NCBI GenBank assembly: GCA_963838695.1
Contig: CAWIRZ010000006.1
Coordinates: 434,001-498,000 of the forward strand
Length of the DNA stretch: 64,000 nucleotides
Source of the DNA: Trinickia sp963838695
GTDB lineage: Bacteria > Pseudomonadota > Gammaproteobacteria > Burkholderiales > Burkholderiaceae
Reading direction: 5' to 3'
Made by a program: the position numbers and the translations under genes. Positions 44,210 through 54,863 of the stretch are shown here, in pieces. The notes under the pieces are model-generated. The model had not been told where the DNA came from and did no database searches. It was given only the letters and a program-made list of their open reading frames with translations. Every line of letters starts with the position of its first letter. Positions within the stretch are counted from its first letter, which is position 1.

Positions 44210-46579
44210 ATGACCGATTCCTATCTTGATTCATCGGTGCCGCAGACAGGCACCGCGACCGATGCTGCTGGCGCGGGATCGCCGCGCATTGCCGTCGCCA
44301 GCGGACAGGGCATCAATCTGTTCAGCCACAGCGATCTCGTTTGTCTGAAGCAGATGCCGTTGCCGGGCGTCGTTATTTTCGTGCACGGGGTGAACTCCGA
44401 AGGCGAGTGGTTCGGCGCGGCGGAAGAAGGCTTGTGCCGCGGGCTGAACCGGCGGCTCGGCCGGCTCGACGACCAGATGATGTACACGGGCGTCGAGGGC
44501 GGGCAGATGCAGCCTGTGCAATATATGGAGAGTTTGACGCCGGATGGGTATCTCAATCCAAAGCTGTTGCCGAACACTTACGTCAAGGACGATCCGTCGT
44601 TCTCACCGGTTATCCACTTCCGTTGGGGCTACAAGGCTGGCAAGGATGAATTGAAGCAGTACGGCGCGAATATCTTCTTGAACGAGCAGAACTACTGGGG
44701 CGGCGGCCCGTTTGCGAACGGTTGCGGAACGCTCGCGGACCTCTGGGCCCAGGGCCTCGACGACCGGGTATTTGGTTTTCTGAGCGTCCAGGCGATGAAC
44801 GGCACGGATCGCCTCGTCTACGCGACGCCCCCACGCGCCTACATGGTGTTGGCCGCTCTGCGGCTTGCCAACCTGATTCGTTCGATCCGCGAGAAGCAGG
44901 CCGATGTGCCGATTACAGTCGTCTGCCATAGCCAGGGAAACATGGTGGGGATCACCGCGGCTTTCTTTGGCGACAAAATGAAGCCTGTGTCGGATCCGCA
45001 CGGCAAGACGGGAAACTGTGTAGCGGATAGCTATGTGCTCGCCAATGCGCCGTACAGCGTCGTCGAATCGAACACGATCGAAAATTGGACGCAGCGCCGG
45101 TACAAGGACACGAACGGCGAGCATGGTCGAGAGACGTTCAACTCGCGCATCAAGACCCTCGACAATTTTTTCCACATCATCGGCAAGCAATCGGCGAATG
45201 AACCCGCGCCGGATGTGGTCAATCAGGAAATGGAAAATGACCAGCCTTCGGCGAACGGCAAACCCTACAAAGCGGAGACCGATCGCCAGGCGCATGGATT
45301 GAAAGCCGACGGCCCTTATAACAAGACGTTCGGCCGTGTGACGCTGTACTGCTGCCCGCACGACCAAGTGATTTCCGCTTCTCCGGTGCAGGGTATCGGC
45401 TGGCGGGGAATGAGTGCGGAGGAAATCAGCAAGGCGAACGGCGGGGGGATCTTTACGCAGCGGGTGTTCGCGACGAATTGGATGGTCGGCGATCCGTCGC
45501 AAAAGCAGTACAACTACTGGAGCAACGACTGGCGGGCGGCGGTAAGAAAGGGCGATCACGACTTCTTTTATCCGGCGTCGTCGAAAGCGGAATACGGGCT
45601 GAAGCGAGAGCTTCGTGGCGACCATTCGTTGCCGGGGGCGCTTACTGCGGCGCTCGTCGCACCCGTGATCAAGATCGGGCTCCTGCTGGCCGACATGCAG
45701 GTGAACGCGCCGCCGCCTAGGATCGGGCCGAACAAGACTTGGGAGGTGCCGCTGGAGGCGCCGGCGCTCGACGAACCGTTTGTGCCGAAGACGATGAAAT
45801 ACGGGAGCCCGATGAAGGAGATCGCGCTGACGGGTGCCGATGGGGTTACGGTGAAGGGTCAGTTCAACGAGAGCTACGACCCGCCGTCGGCCGCGCGCGA
45901 TGCGAGTAAGAGTACGGCCGAGAAAAACGAGAACGATCCATACGATTCGTTCAAGGGAGATCCTTCAAAGCTGGGAAGCGGAGAGGCCGCGGCTGCCACG
46001 GACGCGCAAGGCACGGAAGCATCTGAGGCGGCACAGCGCTACGAGGATCACGCGGTGCTGCGGCAGGAGGCTCGCCGGGACGTGCAGGATCTACACATTA
46101 AGCCTGCTGATTGGGTGACTAAGGATGGTGTTGTTGTCGGCGAGGACAATCCGTCGAATGCGTCCGCGGACTACAGCGCTTGGCACAGGAACAGAATTTC
46201 CACGATCCTGCTCGACGGTCAGCGCAACAACCCGACGAATCACTCGATCACGATGACCAATTCAGAGCACGCAGAGAAGGCGCTGGCCTATGACTTGGCA
46301 ATCGGAGTGTGTCATCTGTCTGCCGATGACTGGTGGAAGTTGCGTATCGAGGCGGACTGGCGGATGTGGCGGGGGCTCGACAAAGACAATCCGGCCGTGA
46401 AGTACGCCAGTTATTTCAAGGATGGGGTGATGGAGGATGTGCCGAACGATCGGAGCGTGACCGGCGAAGCATCGCTTTACGAATGGGCGCATCGCATTGA
46501 CGAAGCACGAATGCCTAAGGGCATTGAAGATCACCGTGAGGGTCAGTTGTATTTAGCGGCGAGGGGACTCGGAGCATGA
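44210..46579 (+). CDS. tle3: T6SS antibacterial lipase effector, Tle3-like (DUF3274-type)
   Basis: 789 residues. An alpha/beta-hydrolase core lies in the first half. The oxyanion strand is GVVIFVHGVNSEGEWF (about 53-68) and the nucleophile elbow is VVCHSQGNMVG with Ser241, the xHSxG form seen in Tle3 proteins. A candidate catalytic His/Asp region follows at YCCPHDQVISA. The C-terminal third (NASADYSAWHRNRISTILLDG, ITMTNSEHAEKALAYDLAIGVCHLSADDWWKLR) corresponds to the Tle3/DUF3274 tail. No signal peptide, as expected for a T6SS cargo. Such enzymes attack phospholipids in the periplasm of a rival cell. It is between vgrG and the DUF2875 array, the same trio (VgrG, Tle3, Tla3) known in Pseudomonas aeruginosa. 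Its ATGA end overlaps the next frame. Confidence 0.82.
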   Translation: MTDSYLDSSVPQTGTATDAAGAGSPRIAVASGQGINLFSHSDLVCLKQMPLPGVVIFVHGVNSEGEWFGAAEEGLCRGLNRRLGRLDDQMMYTGVEGGQMQPVQYMESLTPDGYLNPKLLPNTYVKDDPSFSPVIHFRWGYKAGKDELKQYGANIFLNEQNYWGGGPFANGCGTLADLWAQGLDDRVFGFLSVQAMNGTDRLVYATPPRAYMVLAALRLANLIRSIREKQADVPITVVCHSQGNMVGITAAFFGDKMKPVSDPHGKTGNCVADSYVLANAPYSVVESNTIENWTQRRYKDTNGEHGRETFNSRIKTLDNFFHIIGKQSANEPAPDVVNQEMENDQPSANGKPYKAETDRQAHGLKADGPYNKTFGRVTLYCCPHDQVISASPVQGIGWRGMSAEEISKANGGGIFTQRVFATNWMVGDPSQKQYNYWSNDWRAAVRKGDHDFFYPASSKAEYGLKRELRGDHSLPGALTAALVAPVIKIGLLLADMQVNAPPPRIGPNKTWEVPLEAPALDEPFVPKTMKYGSPMKEIALTGADGVTVKGQFNESYDPPSAARDASKSTAEKNENDPYDSFKGDPSKLGSGEAAAATDAQGTEASEAAQRYEDHAVLRQEARRDVQDLHIKPADWVTKDGVVVGEDNPSNASADYSAWHRNRISTILLDGQRNNPTNHSITMTNSEHAEKALAYDLAIGVCHLSADDWWKLRIEADWRMWRGLDKDNPAVKYASYFKDGVMEDVPNDRSVTGEASLYEWAHRIDEARMPKGIEDHREGQLYLAARGLGA

Positions 46580-46713
46580 GCACGCTGCTTGAAAGCTGGC
46601 CGCGTCGGGCGGTGTTGGCGGTGGGCGCAATGATCGTGGGCGCCGTCGTGATGTGGATGCTAACGGAAAGCGCGAGCCGGACACTGCCTGACGGATGGAC
46701 AATAGGAGAGGTG

Positions 46714-48060
46714 ATGAAACGATTGGTGATGTTGCCGGCTCTGCTGGCTTTTGCAGTACTTCTGCTGTTGACTGCCTGGGCCCCTCAACCTGCCCAGGCG
46801 GCTACACCACGGGGGGCCGAATCGGCGGAAGGCGCCGCGGCAGTGACGGGCAAGCCGTTTGTAGCGCAGGTCGTCGGGCTCGAATGGCTGAATCCGCTAC
46901 AGCGTCGCGACTATCCGACCGAATGGCAGATTCTGTGGACGATGGGACTGGTCACGCCGAATCGTAACGATGACATGGTTCGCACCGACCCAAAGAGCTT
47001 TTCGACACTCCAGTCGATTGGGGCGCTGGTTAGTGGCGTCCGGGGTTCGGAAACCTTCGAAGGCTATTACGAGAAATATGTTGATTCGCTCATGCTGCTG
47101 TTCGGCGAACGGTACGTGATGAATCCAAAGTATTTCTACACAGTCGCGTCGCAGGACAAGCGGCACTGGCGTGAACTGGCTGGCATCCACCTCGAATACG
47201 CGATCCCTGCTGGCCGCCTCGATCCTGACGAAGCCCGGGAATACGTGCGCAAAGAGATCGTTTCCGAGTTCAATATCGGCAACGTCTGGTCCAAGGACCT
47301 GTGGAGCAAAGACACCCCGCCCGACGTCCATGTGACCCCTGGCGGCCCCAACGCAGGCTTCACCTCGCTGAACGCGGCGCTCGACTACCTTCAGGCGAAC
47401 CCGAGCAAGAGCGTATGGGTGATGAATTGGGATGCTCCCAGTTTTCCGCCGAAGGACGGCCAAATCAACGAAAACATGGTGCTGCTGATTCTAGCTGGCG
47501 CAGACATGAAGACCGAGCGTGCTCCGCTTGCATGGATCGGCCGAGCTGCGACGGGCAACGTGCACGACTTCGAAGCGAAGGCTGGGACGACGCGCGCGGT
47601 AGAAGCATGGAAGGCGACGATCGCCGCTGCTGCGCAAAATGCCGATGTACCGGTCACTGATCTCAACTATGTCATCCACGACGCGGGTAAAGGCAACGAC
47701 GTTGCTTCGTCGCGGATCGGCACGTTGGGCCGCACGCTGACCGAGACACTGCCGGAGTTCGATTTCCAGAAGCAAACCTTCAACACACCGGGCTTACTCG
47801 GCGAGATGGGCGCGGGCACGGCGCTCACCGATGTGGTGCTGGCAATTGGCCGCGCGAATCACTTCGGCGAGCACGTACTGGTCGCAGGCACGACCGACGC
47901 CGAGCATCCGGTGGCCGTTGTGGTCGCTCCGCCGCAGCAGGTCGTACCGATCGACGCTAACGCCGATTGGTTCCGAGCCCGTGGCGAGAACAACGCCTAC
48001 TTGCCGTGGTGGGGTCGTCGCTACGACGAGAAATATTCGCAGCAGGGCTGGTCTTGGTGA
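46714..48060 (+). CDS. tla3: DUF2875/Tla3-like protein, tandem copy 1 (intact)
   Basis: 448 residues from the ATG at 46714, which has AGGAG five bases upstream and lines up with the start of the other copies. Signal peptide MKRLVMLPALLAFAVLLLLTAW, cleavage near AQAA. The same frame extends back to an ATG at 46576 that overlaps the lipase stop; this would add 46 residues with one membrane segment (AVLAVGAMIVGAVVMWML). Core motifs are VVGLEWLNPLQRRDYPTEWQ, NPKYFYTVASQDKRHWRELAGIH, TPPDVHVTPGGPNAGFTSLNAALDYLQAN and PYLPWWG-type C-terminus (NAYLPWWGRRYDEKYSQQGW). In Pseudomonas, Tla3 couples Tle3 to its VgrG. Here the exported form could also be immunity. It is the only copy with its own strong ribosome-binding site. 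Confidence 0.82.
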   Translation: MKRLVMLPALLAFAVLLLLTAWAPQPAQAATPRGAESAEGAAAVTGKPFVAQVVGLEWLNPLQRRDYPTEWQILWTMGLVTPNRNDDMVRTDPKSFSTLQSIGALVSGVRGSETFEGYYEKYVDSLMLLFGERYVMNPKYFYTVASQDKRHWRELAGIHLEYAIPAGRLDPDEAREYVRKEIVSEFNIGNVWSKDLWSKDTPPDVHVTPGGPNAGFTSLNAALDYLQANPSKSVWVMNWDAPSFPPKDGQINENMVLLILAGADMKTERAPLAWIGRAATGNVHDFEAKAGTTRAVEAWKATIAAAAQNADVPVTDLNYVIHDAGKGNDVASSRIGTLGRTLTETLPEFDFQKQTFNTPGLLGEMGAGTALTDVVLAIGRANHFGEHVLVAGTTDAEHPVAVVVAPPQQVVPIDANADWFRARGENNAYLPWWGRRYDEKYSQQGWSW

Positions 48061-48071
48061 TCGTGAAACTG

Positions 48072-49415
48072 ATGAAACGACGGGTGATGCTGCCGGCTCT
48101 GCTGGCATTTGCAGTATTTATGCTGTTGACAGCGTGGGCGCCTCAACGTGCCCAGGCGGCTACGCCACGGGGGACCGAATCGGCGGAAGGCGCATCCGCA
48201 TCGACGGGCAAGCCTTTTGTAGCGCAGGTCGTCGGGCTTGAATGGCTGAATCCGCTACAGCGTCGCGACTATCCGACCGAATGGCAGATTCTGTGGACGA
48301 TGGGACTGGTCACGCCGAATCGTAACGATGACATGGTTCGCACCGACCCAAAGAGCTTTGCGACCCTCCAGCCGATCGGATTGGTTAGCGGTGGCCGAGG
48401 CTCAGAAACGTTTAAGGGCTACCACCACAAGTACATCGAGACGATCTTCACCCTGTTCGGTGACCGGTATGCGATGAACCCAAAATATTTCTACACCGTT
48501 GCGTCGCAGGACAAGCGGCAGTGGCGAGAACTGGCTGGCATCCACCTAGAATATGCGATCCCAGCTGGCCGCCTTGACCCCGAAGAAGCTCGGGAATACG
48601 TGCGCAAGGAGATCATCAGTGAGTTCTGCATTGGCAATTCATCCTTCAAGGACCTATGGAGCAAGGACACCCCGCCCGATGTTCGCGTTACGCCAGGTGG
48701 TCCGAACGCAGGCTTCACCGCGCTGAATGCGGCGCTCGACTACCTTCAGGCGAACCCAAGCAAGAGCGTATGGGTGATGAGTTGGGACGCGCCGAGTTTT
48801 CCGCCGAAGGACGGGCAGCTTAACGAAAACTTGGTGCTGCTGATCCTGGCAGGTGCAGATATGAAGACCGAGCGGGCCCCGCTCGCATGGATCGGCCGAG
48901 CGGCTACGGGAAACGTGTCCGACTTCGAAGCGAAGGCGGGGACGACGCGAGCGGTGGAGGCATGGAAGGCGACGATCGCCGCTGCTGCACAAAATGCCAA
49001 CGTACCGATCACTGATCTCGACTACGTCATCCACGACGCAGGCAAAGGCAACGACGTAGCTTCGTCGCGGATCGGCACGTTGGGCCGCACGCTGACCGAG
49101 ACACTGCCGGAGTTCGATTTCCAGAAGCAGACCTTCAACACACCGTGGCTACTCGGCGAGATGGGCGCGGGCACCGCACTCACCGACGTAGTACTGGCAA
49201 TTGGCCGCGCGAATCACTTCGGCGAGCACGTACTGGTCGCAGGCACGACCGACGCCGAGCATCCGGTAGCCGTCGTGGTCGCTCCGCCGCAGCAGGTTGT
49301 ACCGATCGACCCTAGCGCCGATTGGTTCCGAGCCCGTGGCGGGAACAACGCCTACTTGCCGTGGTGGGGTCGTCGGTACGACGAGAAATATTCGCAGCAG
49401 GGTTGGTCTTGGTGA
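48072..49415 (+). CDS. tla3: DUF2875/Tla3-like protein, tandem copy 2 (intact)
   Basis: 447 residues from ATG 48072 (MKRRVMLPALLAFAVFMLL, cleavage near AQAA). Translation may begin at the GTG 48057 that overlaps the stop of copy 1 (GTGA), adding VIVKL. No Shine-Dalgarno is present before the ATG, so coupling to copy 1 is likely. The middle segment is of the HHKYIETIFTLFGDRYAMNPK type, different from copy 1 (YYEKYVDSLMLLFGERY), while the last 250 residues are almost the same. It has one clear oddity: TPWLLGEMG where all others have TPGLLG. One unbroken frame, normal length. Confidence 0.82.
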   Translation: MKRRVMLPALLAFAVFMLLTAWAPQRAQAATPRGTESAEGASASTGKPFVAQVVGLEWLNPLQRRDYPTEWQILWTMGLVTPNRNDDMVRTDPKSFATLQPIGLVSGGRGSETFKGYHHKYIETIFTLFGDRYAMNPKYFYTVASQDKRQWRELAGIHLEYAIPAGRLDPEEAREYVRKEIISEFCIGNSSFKDLWSKDTPPDVRVTPGGPNAGFTALNAALDYLQANPSKSVWVMSWDAPSFPPKDGQLNENLVLLILAGADMKTERAPLAWIGRAATGNVSDFEAKAGTTRAVEAWKATIAAAAQNANVPITDLDYVIHDAGKGNDVASSRIGTLGRTLTETLPEFDFQKQTFNTPWLLGEMGAGTALTDVVLAIGRANHFGEHVLVAGTTDAEHPVAVVVAPPQQVVPIDPSADWFRARGGNNAYLPWWGRRYDEKYSQQGWSW

Positions 49416-49417
49416 TC

Positions 49418-50772
49418 GTGAAACGGACGAGACGGCGGGTGATGTTGCCGGCTCTGCTGGCCTTTGCAGTATTTATGCTGTTGACAGCGTGGGCGCCTCA
49501 ACGTGCCCAGGCGGCTACGCCTACGGGGGACCGAATCGGCGGAAGGCGCATCCGCATCGACGGGCAAGCCTTTTGTAGCGCAGGTCGTCGGGCTTGAATG
49601 GCTGAATCCGCTACAGCGTCGCGACTATCCGACCGAATGGCAGATTCTCTGGACGATGGGACTGGTCACGCCGAATCGTAACGATGACATGGTTCGCACC
49701 GACCCAAAGAGCTTTGCGACACTCCAGTCGATTGGGACTGGTTGGCGGTGTCCGAGGCACCGAAACCTTCGAGGGCTATTACGAGAAGTATATTGATTCG
49801 CTTATGCTGCTCTTCGGTGACCGATATGCGATGAACCCAAAATACTTCTATACGGTTGCGTCGCAGGACAAGCGGCGGTGGCGCGAACTGGCCGGCATTC
49901 ACGTCGAGTTTGCCATCCCGGATGCTCGTCTTAGTCCTGCCGAGGCACGTGACTATTTGCGCAACGAGATCATCAATGAGTTTTGCATCGGCAACTCGTC
50001 ATTCAAAGATCTATGGAGCAAAGACACGCCGCCCGATGTCCGTGTGACGCCTGGCGGCCCCAACGCAGGCTTCACCTCGCTGAACGCGGCGCTCGACTAC
50101 CTTCAGGCTAACCCGAACAAGAGCGGGTGGGTGATGAATTGGGACGCGCCCAGTTTTCCGCCGAAGGACGGCCAAATCAACGAAAACATGGTGCTGCTGA
50201 TTCTAGCTGGCGCAGACATGAAGACCGAGCGTGCTCCGCTCGCATGGATCGGCCGAGCTGCGACGGGCAACGTGCACGACTTCGAAGCGAAGGCAGGGAC
50301 GACGCGCGCGGTGGAAGCATGGAAGGCGACGATCGCCGCTGCTGCACAGAACGGTAACGTCGCCGTGACGGATTTGAACTACGTTATCCACGACGCAGGC
50401 AAAGGCAATGACGTAGCTTCGTCGCGGATCGGGACGTTGGGGCGCACGCTGACTGAAACACTGCCGGAGTTCGATTTCCAGAAGCAAACCTTCAACACAC
50501 CGGGCTTACTCGGCGAGATGGGCGCGGGCACGGCGCTCACCGATGTGGTGCTGGCAATTGGCCGCGCGAATCACTTCGGCGAGCACGTACTGGTCGCAGG
50601 CACGACCGACGCCGAGCATCCGGTGGCCGTCGTGGTCGCTCCGCCGCAGCAGGTCGTACCGATCGACGCTAGCGCCGATTGGTTCCGAGCCCGTGGCGAG
50701 AACAACGCCTACTTGCCGTGGTGGGGTCGTCGCTACGACGAGAAATATTCGCAGCAGGGCTGGTCTTGGTGA
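49418..50772 (+). pseudogene. tla3: DUF2875/Tla3-like protein, tandem copy 3 (two frameshifts)
   Basis: The usual ATG is ACG (49427-49429), so the frame would have to start at GTG 49418 or the GTG overlapping the previous stop. Two single-base insertions break it. The first is near 49521, where copies 2 and 4 have ACGCCACGG and ACGCTACGG and this copy has both bases (ACGCCTACGG). The second is near 49735 in ATTGGGACTGG. After that the frame is open to the shared C-terminus at 50772. The central part is of the YYEKYIDSLMLLFGDRY type with FAIPDARLSPAEARDYLRNEIINEFCIGNSSFKD. Conserved residues are kept in every frame segment, so decay is recent or the indels are consensus errors. Confidence 0.75.
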
Positions 50773-50783
50773 TCGTGAAACTG

Positions 50784-52133
50784 ATGAAACGACGGGTGAT
50801 GCTGCCGGCTCTGCTGGCATTTGCAGTTTTTACTGCTGTTGACAGCGTGGGCGCTGAAGGATGCGCAGGCGGCTACGCTACGGGGGACCGAATCGGCGGA
50901 AGGCGCAGCGGCAGCGACGGGCAAGCCGTTTGTAGCGCAGGTCGTCGGGCTTGAATGGCTGAATCCGCTACAGCGTCGCGACTATCCGACCGAATGGCAG
51001 ATTCTGTGGACGATGGGACTGGTCAAGCCGAATCGTAACGATGACATGGTTCGCACCGACCCAAAGAGCTTTTCGACACTCCAGTCGATAGCGGCATTGG
51101 TTAGCGGTGGCCGAGGCAAAGGAAACGTTTGAGGGCTACCACGACAAGTACATCGAGACGATCTTACCCTGTTCGGTGACCGGTATGTGATGAACAAAAA
51201 ATATTTCTACACCGTTGCGTCGCAGGACAAGCGGCAGTGGCGAGAACTGGCTGGCATCCACGTCGAGTATGCGATCCCAGCTGGCCGCCTTAACCCCGAC
51301 GAAGCCCGGGAATACGTGCGCAAAGAGATCGTCAGTGAGTTCAATATTGGCAATCGTTTCGTCCAAGGACCTATGGAGCAAGGACACCCCGCCCGATGTC
51401 CATGTGACGCCTGGCGGCCCGAACGCAGGCTTCACCTCGCTGAACGCGGCGCTCGACTACCTTCAGGCCAACCCGAGCAAGAGCGTATGGGTGATGAGTT
51501 GGGACGCGCCGAGTTTTCCGCCGAAGGACGGCGCAGATTAACGAAAACATGGTGCTGCTGATCCTGGCAGGTGCGGACATGAAGACCGAGCGGGCCCCGC
51601 TCGCATGGATCGGCCGAGCGGCTACCGGCAACGTGCACGACTTCGAAGCGAAGGCGGGGACGACGCGCGCGGTGGAGGCATGGAAGGCGACGATCGCGGC
51701 CGCTGCACAAAATGCCGACGTACCGATCACTGATCTCAACTACGTCATCCACGACGCAGGCAAAGGCAACGACGTAGCTTCGTCGCGGATCGGGACGTTG
51801 GGGCGCACGCTGACCGAGACACTGCCGGAGTTCGACTTCCAGAAGCACACCTTCAACACACCGGGGCTACTTGGCGAGATGGGCGCGGGCACCGCACTCA
51901 CCGATGTCGTGCTGGCAATTGGCCGAGCGAATCACTTCGGCGAGCACGTACTGGTCGCAGGCACGACCGACGCCGAGCATCCGGTGGCCGTTGTGGTCGC
52001 TCCGCCGCAACAGGTTGTACCGATCGACCCTAGCGCCGATTGGTTCCGAGCCCGTGGCGGGAACAACGCCTACTTGCCGTGGTGGGGTCGTCGCTACGAC
52101 GAGAAATATTCGCAACAGGGGTGGTCTTGGTGA
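50784..52133 (+). pseudogene. tla3: DUF2875/Tla3-like protein, tandem copy 4 (five indels)
   Basis: The most damaged copy. Relative to its siblings it has insertions near 50833 (TTTACTGCTG where others have TTTATGCTG or TTTACGCTG), near 51119, near 51355 and near 51532, and a one-base deletion near 51165. The net change is a multiple of three, so the final 190 residues are in the original frame. Between the indels the amino-acid sequence is fully family-like (MNKKYFYTVASQDKRQWRELAGIHVEYAIPAGRL, then SKDTPPDVHVTPGGPNAGFTSLN). As written it encodes no full-length protein. Confidence 0.75.
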
Positions 52134-52144
52134 TCGTGAAACTG

Positions 52145-53493
52145 ATGAGACGACGGGTGATGCTGCCGGCCCTGCTGGCTTTTGCAGTTTTTACGCTGTT
52201 GACGGCGTCGGTGCCGGAGGATGCGCGTGCGGCTACGGTACGGGAGACTGCATCGGCGGAAGGCGCCGCGGCAGCCACGGGCAAGCCGTTCGTGGCTCAG
52301 GTCGTCGGGCTTGAATGGCTGAATCCGCTACAGCGTCGCGACTATCCGACCGAATGGCAGATTCTGTGGACGATGGGACTTGTTAGGCCGAATCGTAACG
52401 ATGACATGGTTCGCACTATGCCTGAAAAGTTCTCGACACTCCGGTCGATTGGCGCGCTCGCATATGGGGGACTGCGGCGAGGAAACCTTCAAGGGCTACC
52501 ACCACAAGTACATTGACACGATCTTCACGCTGTTCGGTGACCGGTATGCGATGAACCCAAAATATTTCTACACCGTTGCGTCGCAGGACAAGCGGCAGTG
52601 GCGAGAACTGGCTGGCATCCACCTAGAGATATGCGATCCCAGCTGGCCGCCTTGACCCCGAAGAAGCTCGGCGAATACGTGCGCAAAGAGATCGTCAGTG
52701 AGTTCTGCATTGGCAATTCTCGTTCAAGGACCTATGGAGCAAGGACACCCCGCCCGATGTCCATGTGACGCCAGGCGGCCCGAACGCAGGCTTCACCTCG
52801 CTGAACGCGGCGCTCGACTACCTTCAGGCGAACCCAAGCAAGAGCGTATGGGTGATGAGTTGGGACGCGCCGAGTTTTCCGCCGAAGGACGGCCAGCTTA
52901 ACGAAAACTTGGTGCTGCTGATCCTGGCCGGTGCAGATATGAAGACCGAGCGGGCCCCGCTCGCATGGATCGGCCGAGCGGCTACGGGAAACGTGTCCGA
53001 CTTCGAAGCGAAGGCGGGGACGACGCGCGCGGTGGAGGCATGGAAGGCGACGATCGCCGCTGCTGCACAAAATGCCGACGTACCGATCACTGATCTCAAC
53101 TACGTCATCCACGACGCAGGTAAAGGCAACGACGTAGCTTCGTCGCGGATCGGCACGTTGGGCCGCACGCTGACCGAGACACTGCCGGAGTTCGATTTCC
53201 AGAAGCAGACCTTCAACACACCGGGCTTACTCGGCGAGATGGGCGCGGGCACCGCACTCACCGACGTAGTACTGGCAATTGGCCGCGCGAATCACTTCGG
53301 CGAGCACGTACTGGTCGCAGGCACGACCGACGCCGAGCATCCGGTAGCCGTCGTGGTCGCTCCGCCGCAACAGGTTGTACCGATCGACCCTAGCGCCGAT
53401 TGGTTCCGAGCCCGTGGCGGGAACAACGCCTACTTGCCGTGGTGGGGTCGTCGCTACGACGAGAAATATTCGCAGCAGGGGTGGTCTTGGTGA
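52145..53493 (+). pseudogene. tla3: DUF2875/Tla3-like protein, tandem copy 5 (four indels)
   Basis: The N-terminus (MRRRVMLPALLAFAVFTLLTAS, then VPEDARAATVRE) and the segment MPEKFSTLRSIGALAYG are nearly the same as intact copy 10, marking these two as one sub-lineage. Insertions lie near 52470 (between GGG and GGA), near 52627 (GAGATATG for GAATATG or GAGTATG) and near 52671 (CTCGGCGAATAC). A one-base deletion lies near 52720. The C-terminal half (from 52765) is open to 53493 and has all conserved motifs. Confidence 0.75.
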
Positions 53494-53504
53494 TCGTGAA
53501 ACTG

Positions 53505-54852
53505 ATGAGACGACGGGTGATGCTGCCGGCCCTGCTGGCTTTTGCAGTTTTTACGCTGTTGGCGGCGTCGGTGCTGGAGGATGCGCGGGCGGCTACGGTA
53601 CGGGAGACTGCATCGGCGGAAGGCACAGCGGCAGCGACGGGCAAACCGTTTGTAGCGCAGGTCGTCGGGCTCGAATGGCTGAATCCGCTACAGCGTCGCG
53701 ACTATCCAACCGAATGGCAGATTCTGTGGACGATGGGACTGGTCACGCCGAACCGTAACGATGACATGGTTCGCACTATGCCTGAAAGAGTTTTCGACAC
53801 TCCAGTCGATTGGTGCGCTGGTTAGTGGCGTCCGGGGTTCGGAAACCTTCAAGGGCTATTACGAGAAGTATGTTGATTCGCTCATGCTGCTGTTCGGTGA
53901 CCGGTATGTGATGAACCCAAAATATTTCTACACAGTTGCGTCGCAGGACAAGCGGCAGTGGCGCGAACTGGCTGGCATCCACGTCGAGATACGCGATCCC
54001 AGCTGGTCGGCTTGGCTCTGACGAAGCCCGGCGAATACTGCGCAAAGAGATCGTCAGTGAATTCAACATTGGCAACTTTGTTCAAGGATCTATGGAGCAA
54101 GGACACCCCGCCCGATGTCCATGTGACGCCAGGCGGCCCCAACGCAGGCTTCACCTCGCTGAACGCGGCGCTCGACTACCTTCAGGCGAACCCGAACAAG
54201 AGCGCGTGGGTGATGAACTGGGACGCGCCGAGTTACCCGCCGAAGGATGGCCAGATCAACGAAAACATGGTGCTGCTATTCCTGGCCGGTCCGGATATGA
54301 AGACCGAGCGTGCTCCGCTCGCATGGATCGGCCAAGCTGCGACGGGCAACGTGCACGACTTCGAAGCGAAGGCGGGGACGACGCGCGCGGTGGAAGCATG
54401 GAAGGCGACGATCGCGGCTGCTGCACAAAATGGTAACGTGCCGATGACGGATTTCAATTACGTCATCCACGACGCAGGCAAAGGCAACGACGTAGCTTCG
54501 TCGCGGTATCGGGACGTTGGGGCGCACGCTGACCGAGACACTGCCGGAGTTCGACTTCCAGAAGCAAACCTTCAACACACCGGGGCTACTCGGCGAGATG
54601 GGCGCGGGCACCGCACTCACCGATGTCGTGCTGGCAATTGGCCGCGCGAATCACTTCGGCGAGCACGTACTGGTCGCAGGCACGACCGACGCCGAGCATC
54701 CGGTGGCCGTCGTGGTCGCTCCGCCGCAGCAGGTTGTACCGATCGACCCTAGCGCCGATTGGTTCCGAGCCCGTGGCGAGAACAACGCCTACTTGCCGTG
54801 GTGGGGTCGTCGGTACGACGAGAAATATTCGCAGCAGGGTTGGTCTTGGTGA
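53505..54852 (+). pseudogene. tla3: DUF2875/Tla3-like protein, tandem copy 6 (several frameshifts)
   Basis: Starts like copy 5 (VLEDARAATVRE) but its middle is of the YYEKYVDSLMLLFGDRY type, so it is a mosaic. Breaks occur near 53788 (GAAAGAGTTTTCG, which looks like a blend of GAAAAGTTCTCG and AAAGAGCTTTTCG). Others are near 53989 (GAGATACG), a +1/-1 pair at 54031-54040, a two-base loss near 54077, and a late insertion near 54507 (CGGTATCGGG for CGGATCGGG). This is the only copy with a break in the C-terminal conserved half. The last frame runs from there to 54852. Confidence 0.74.
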
Positions 54853-54863
54853 TCGTGAAACTG

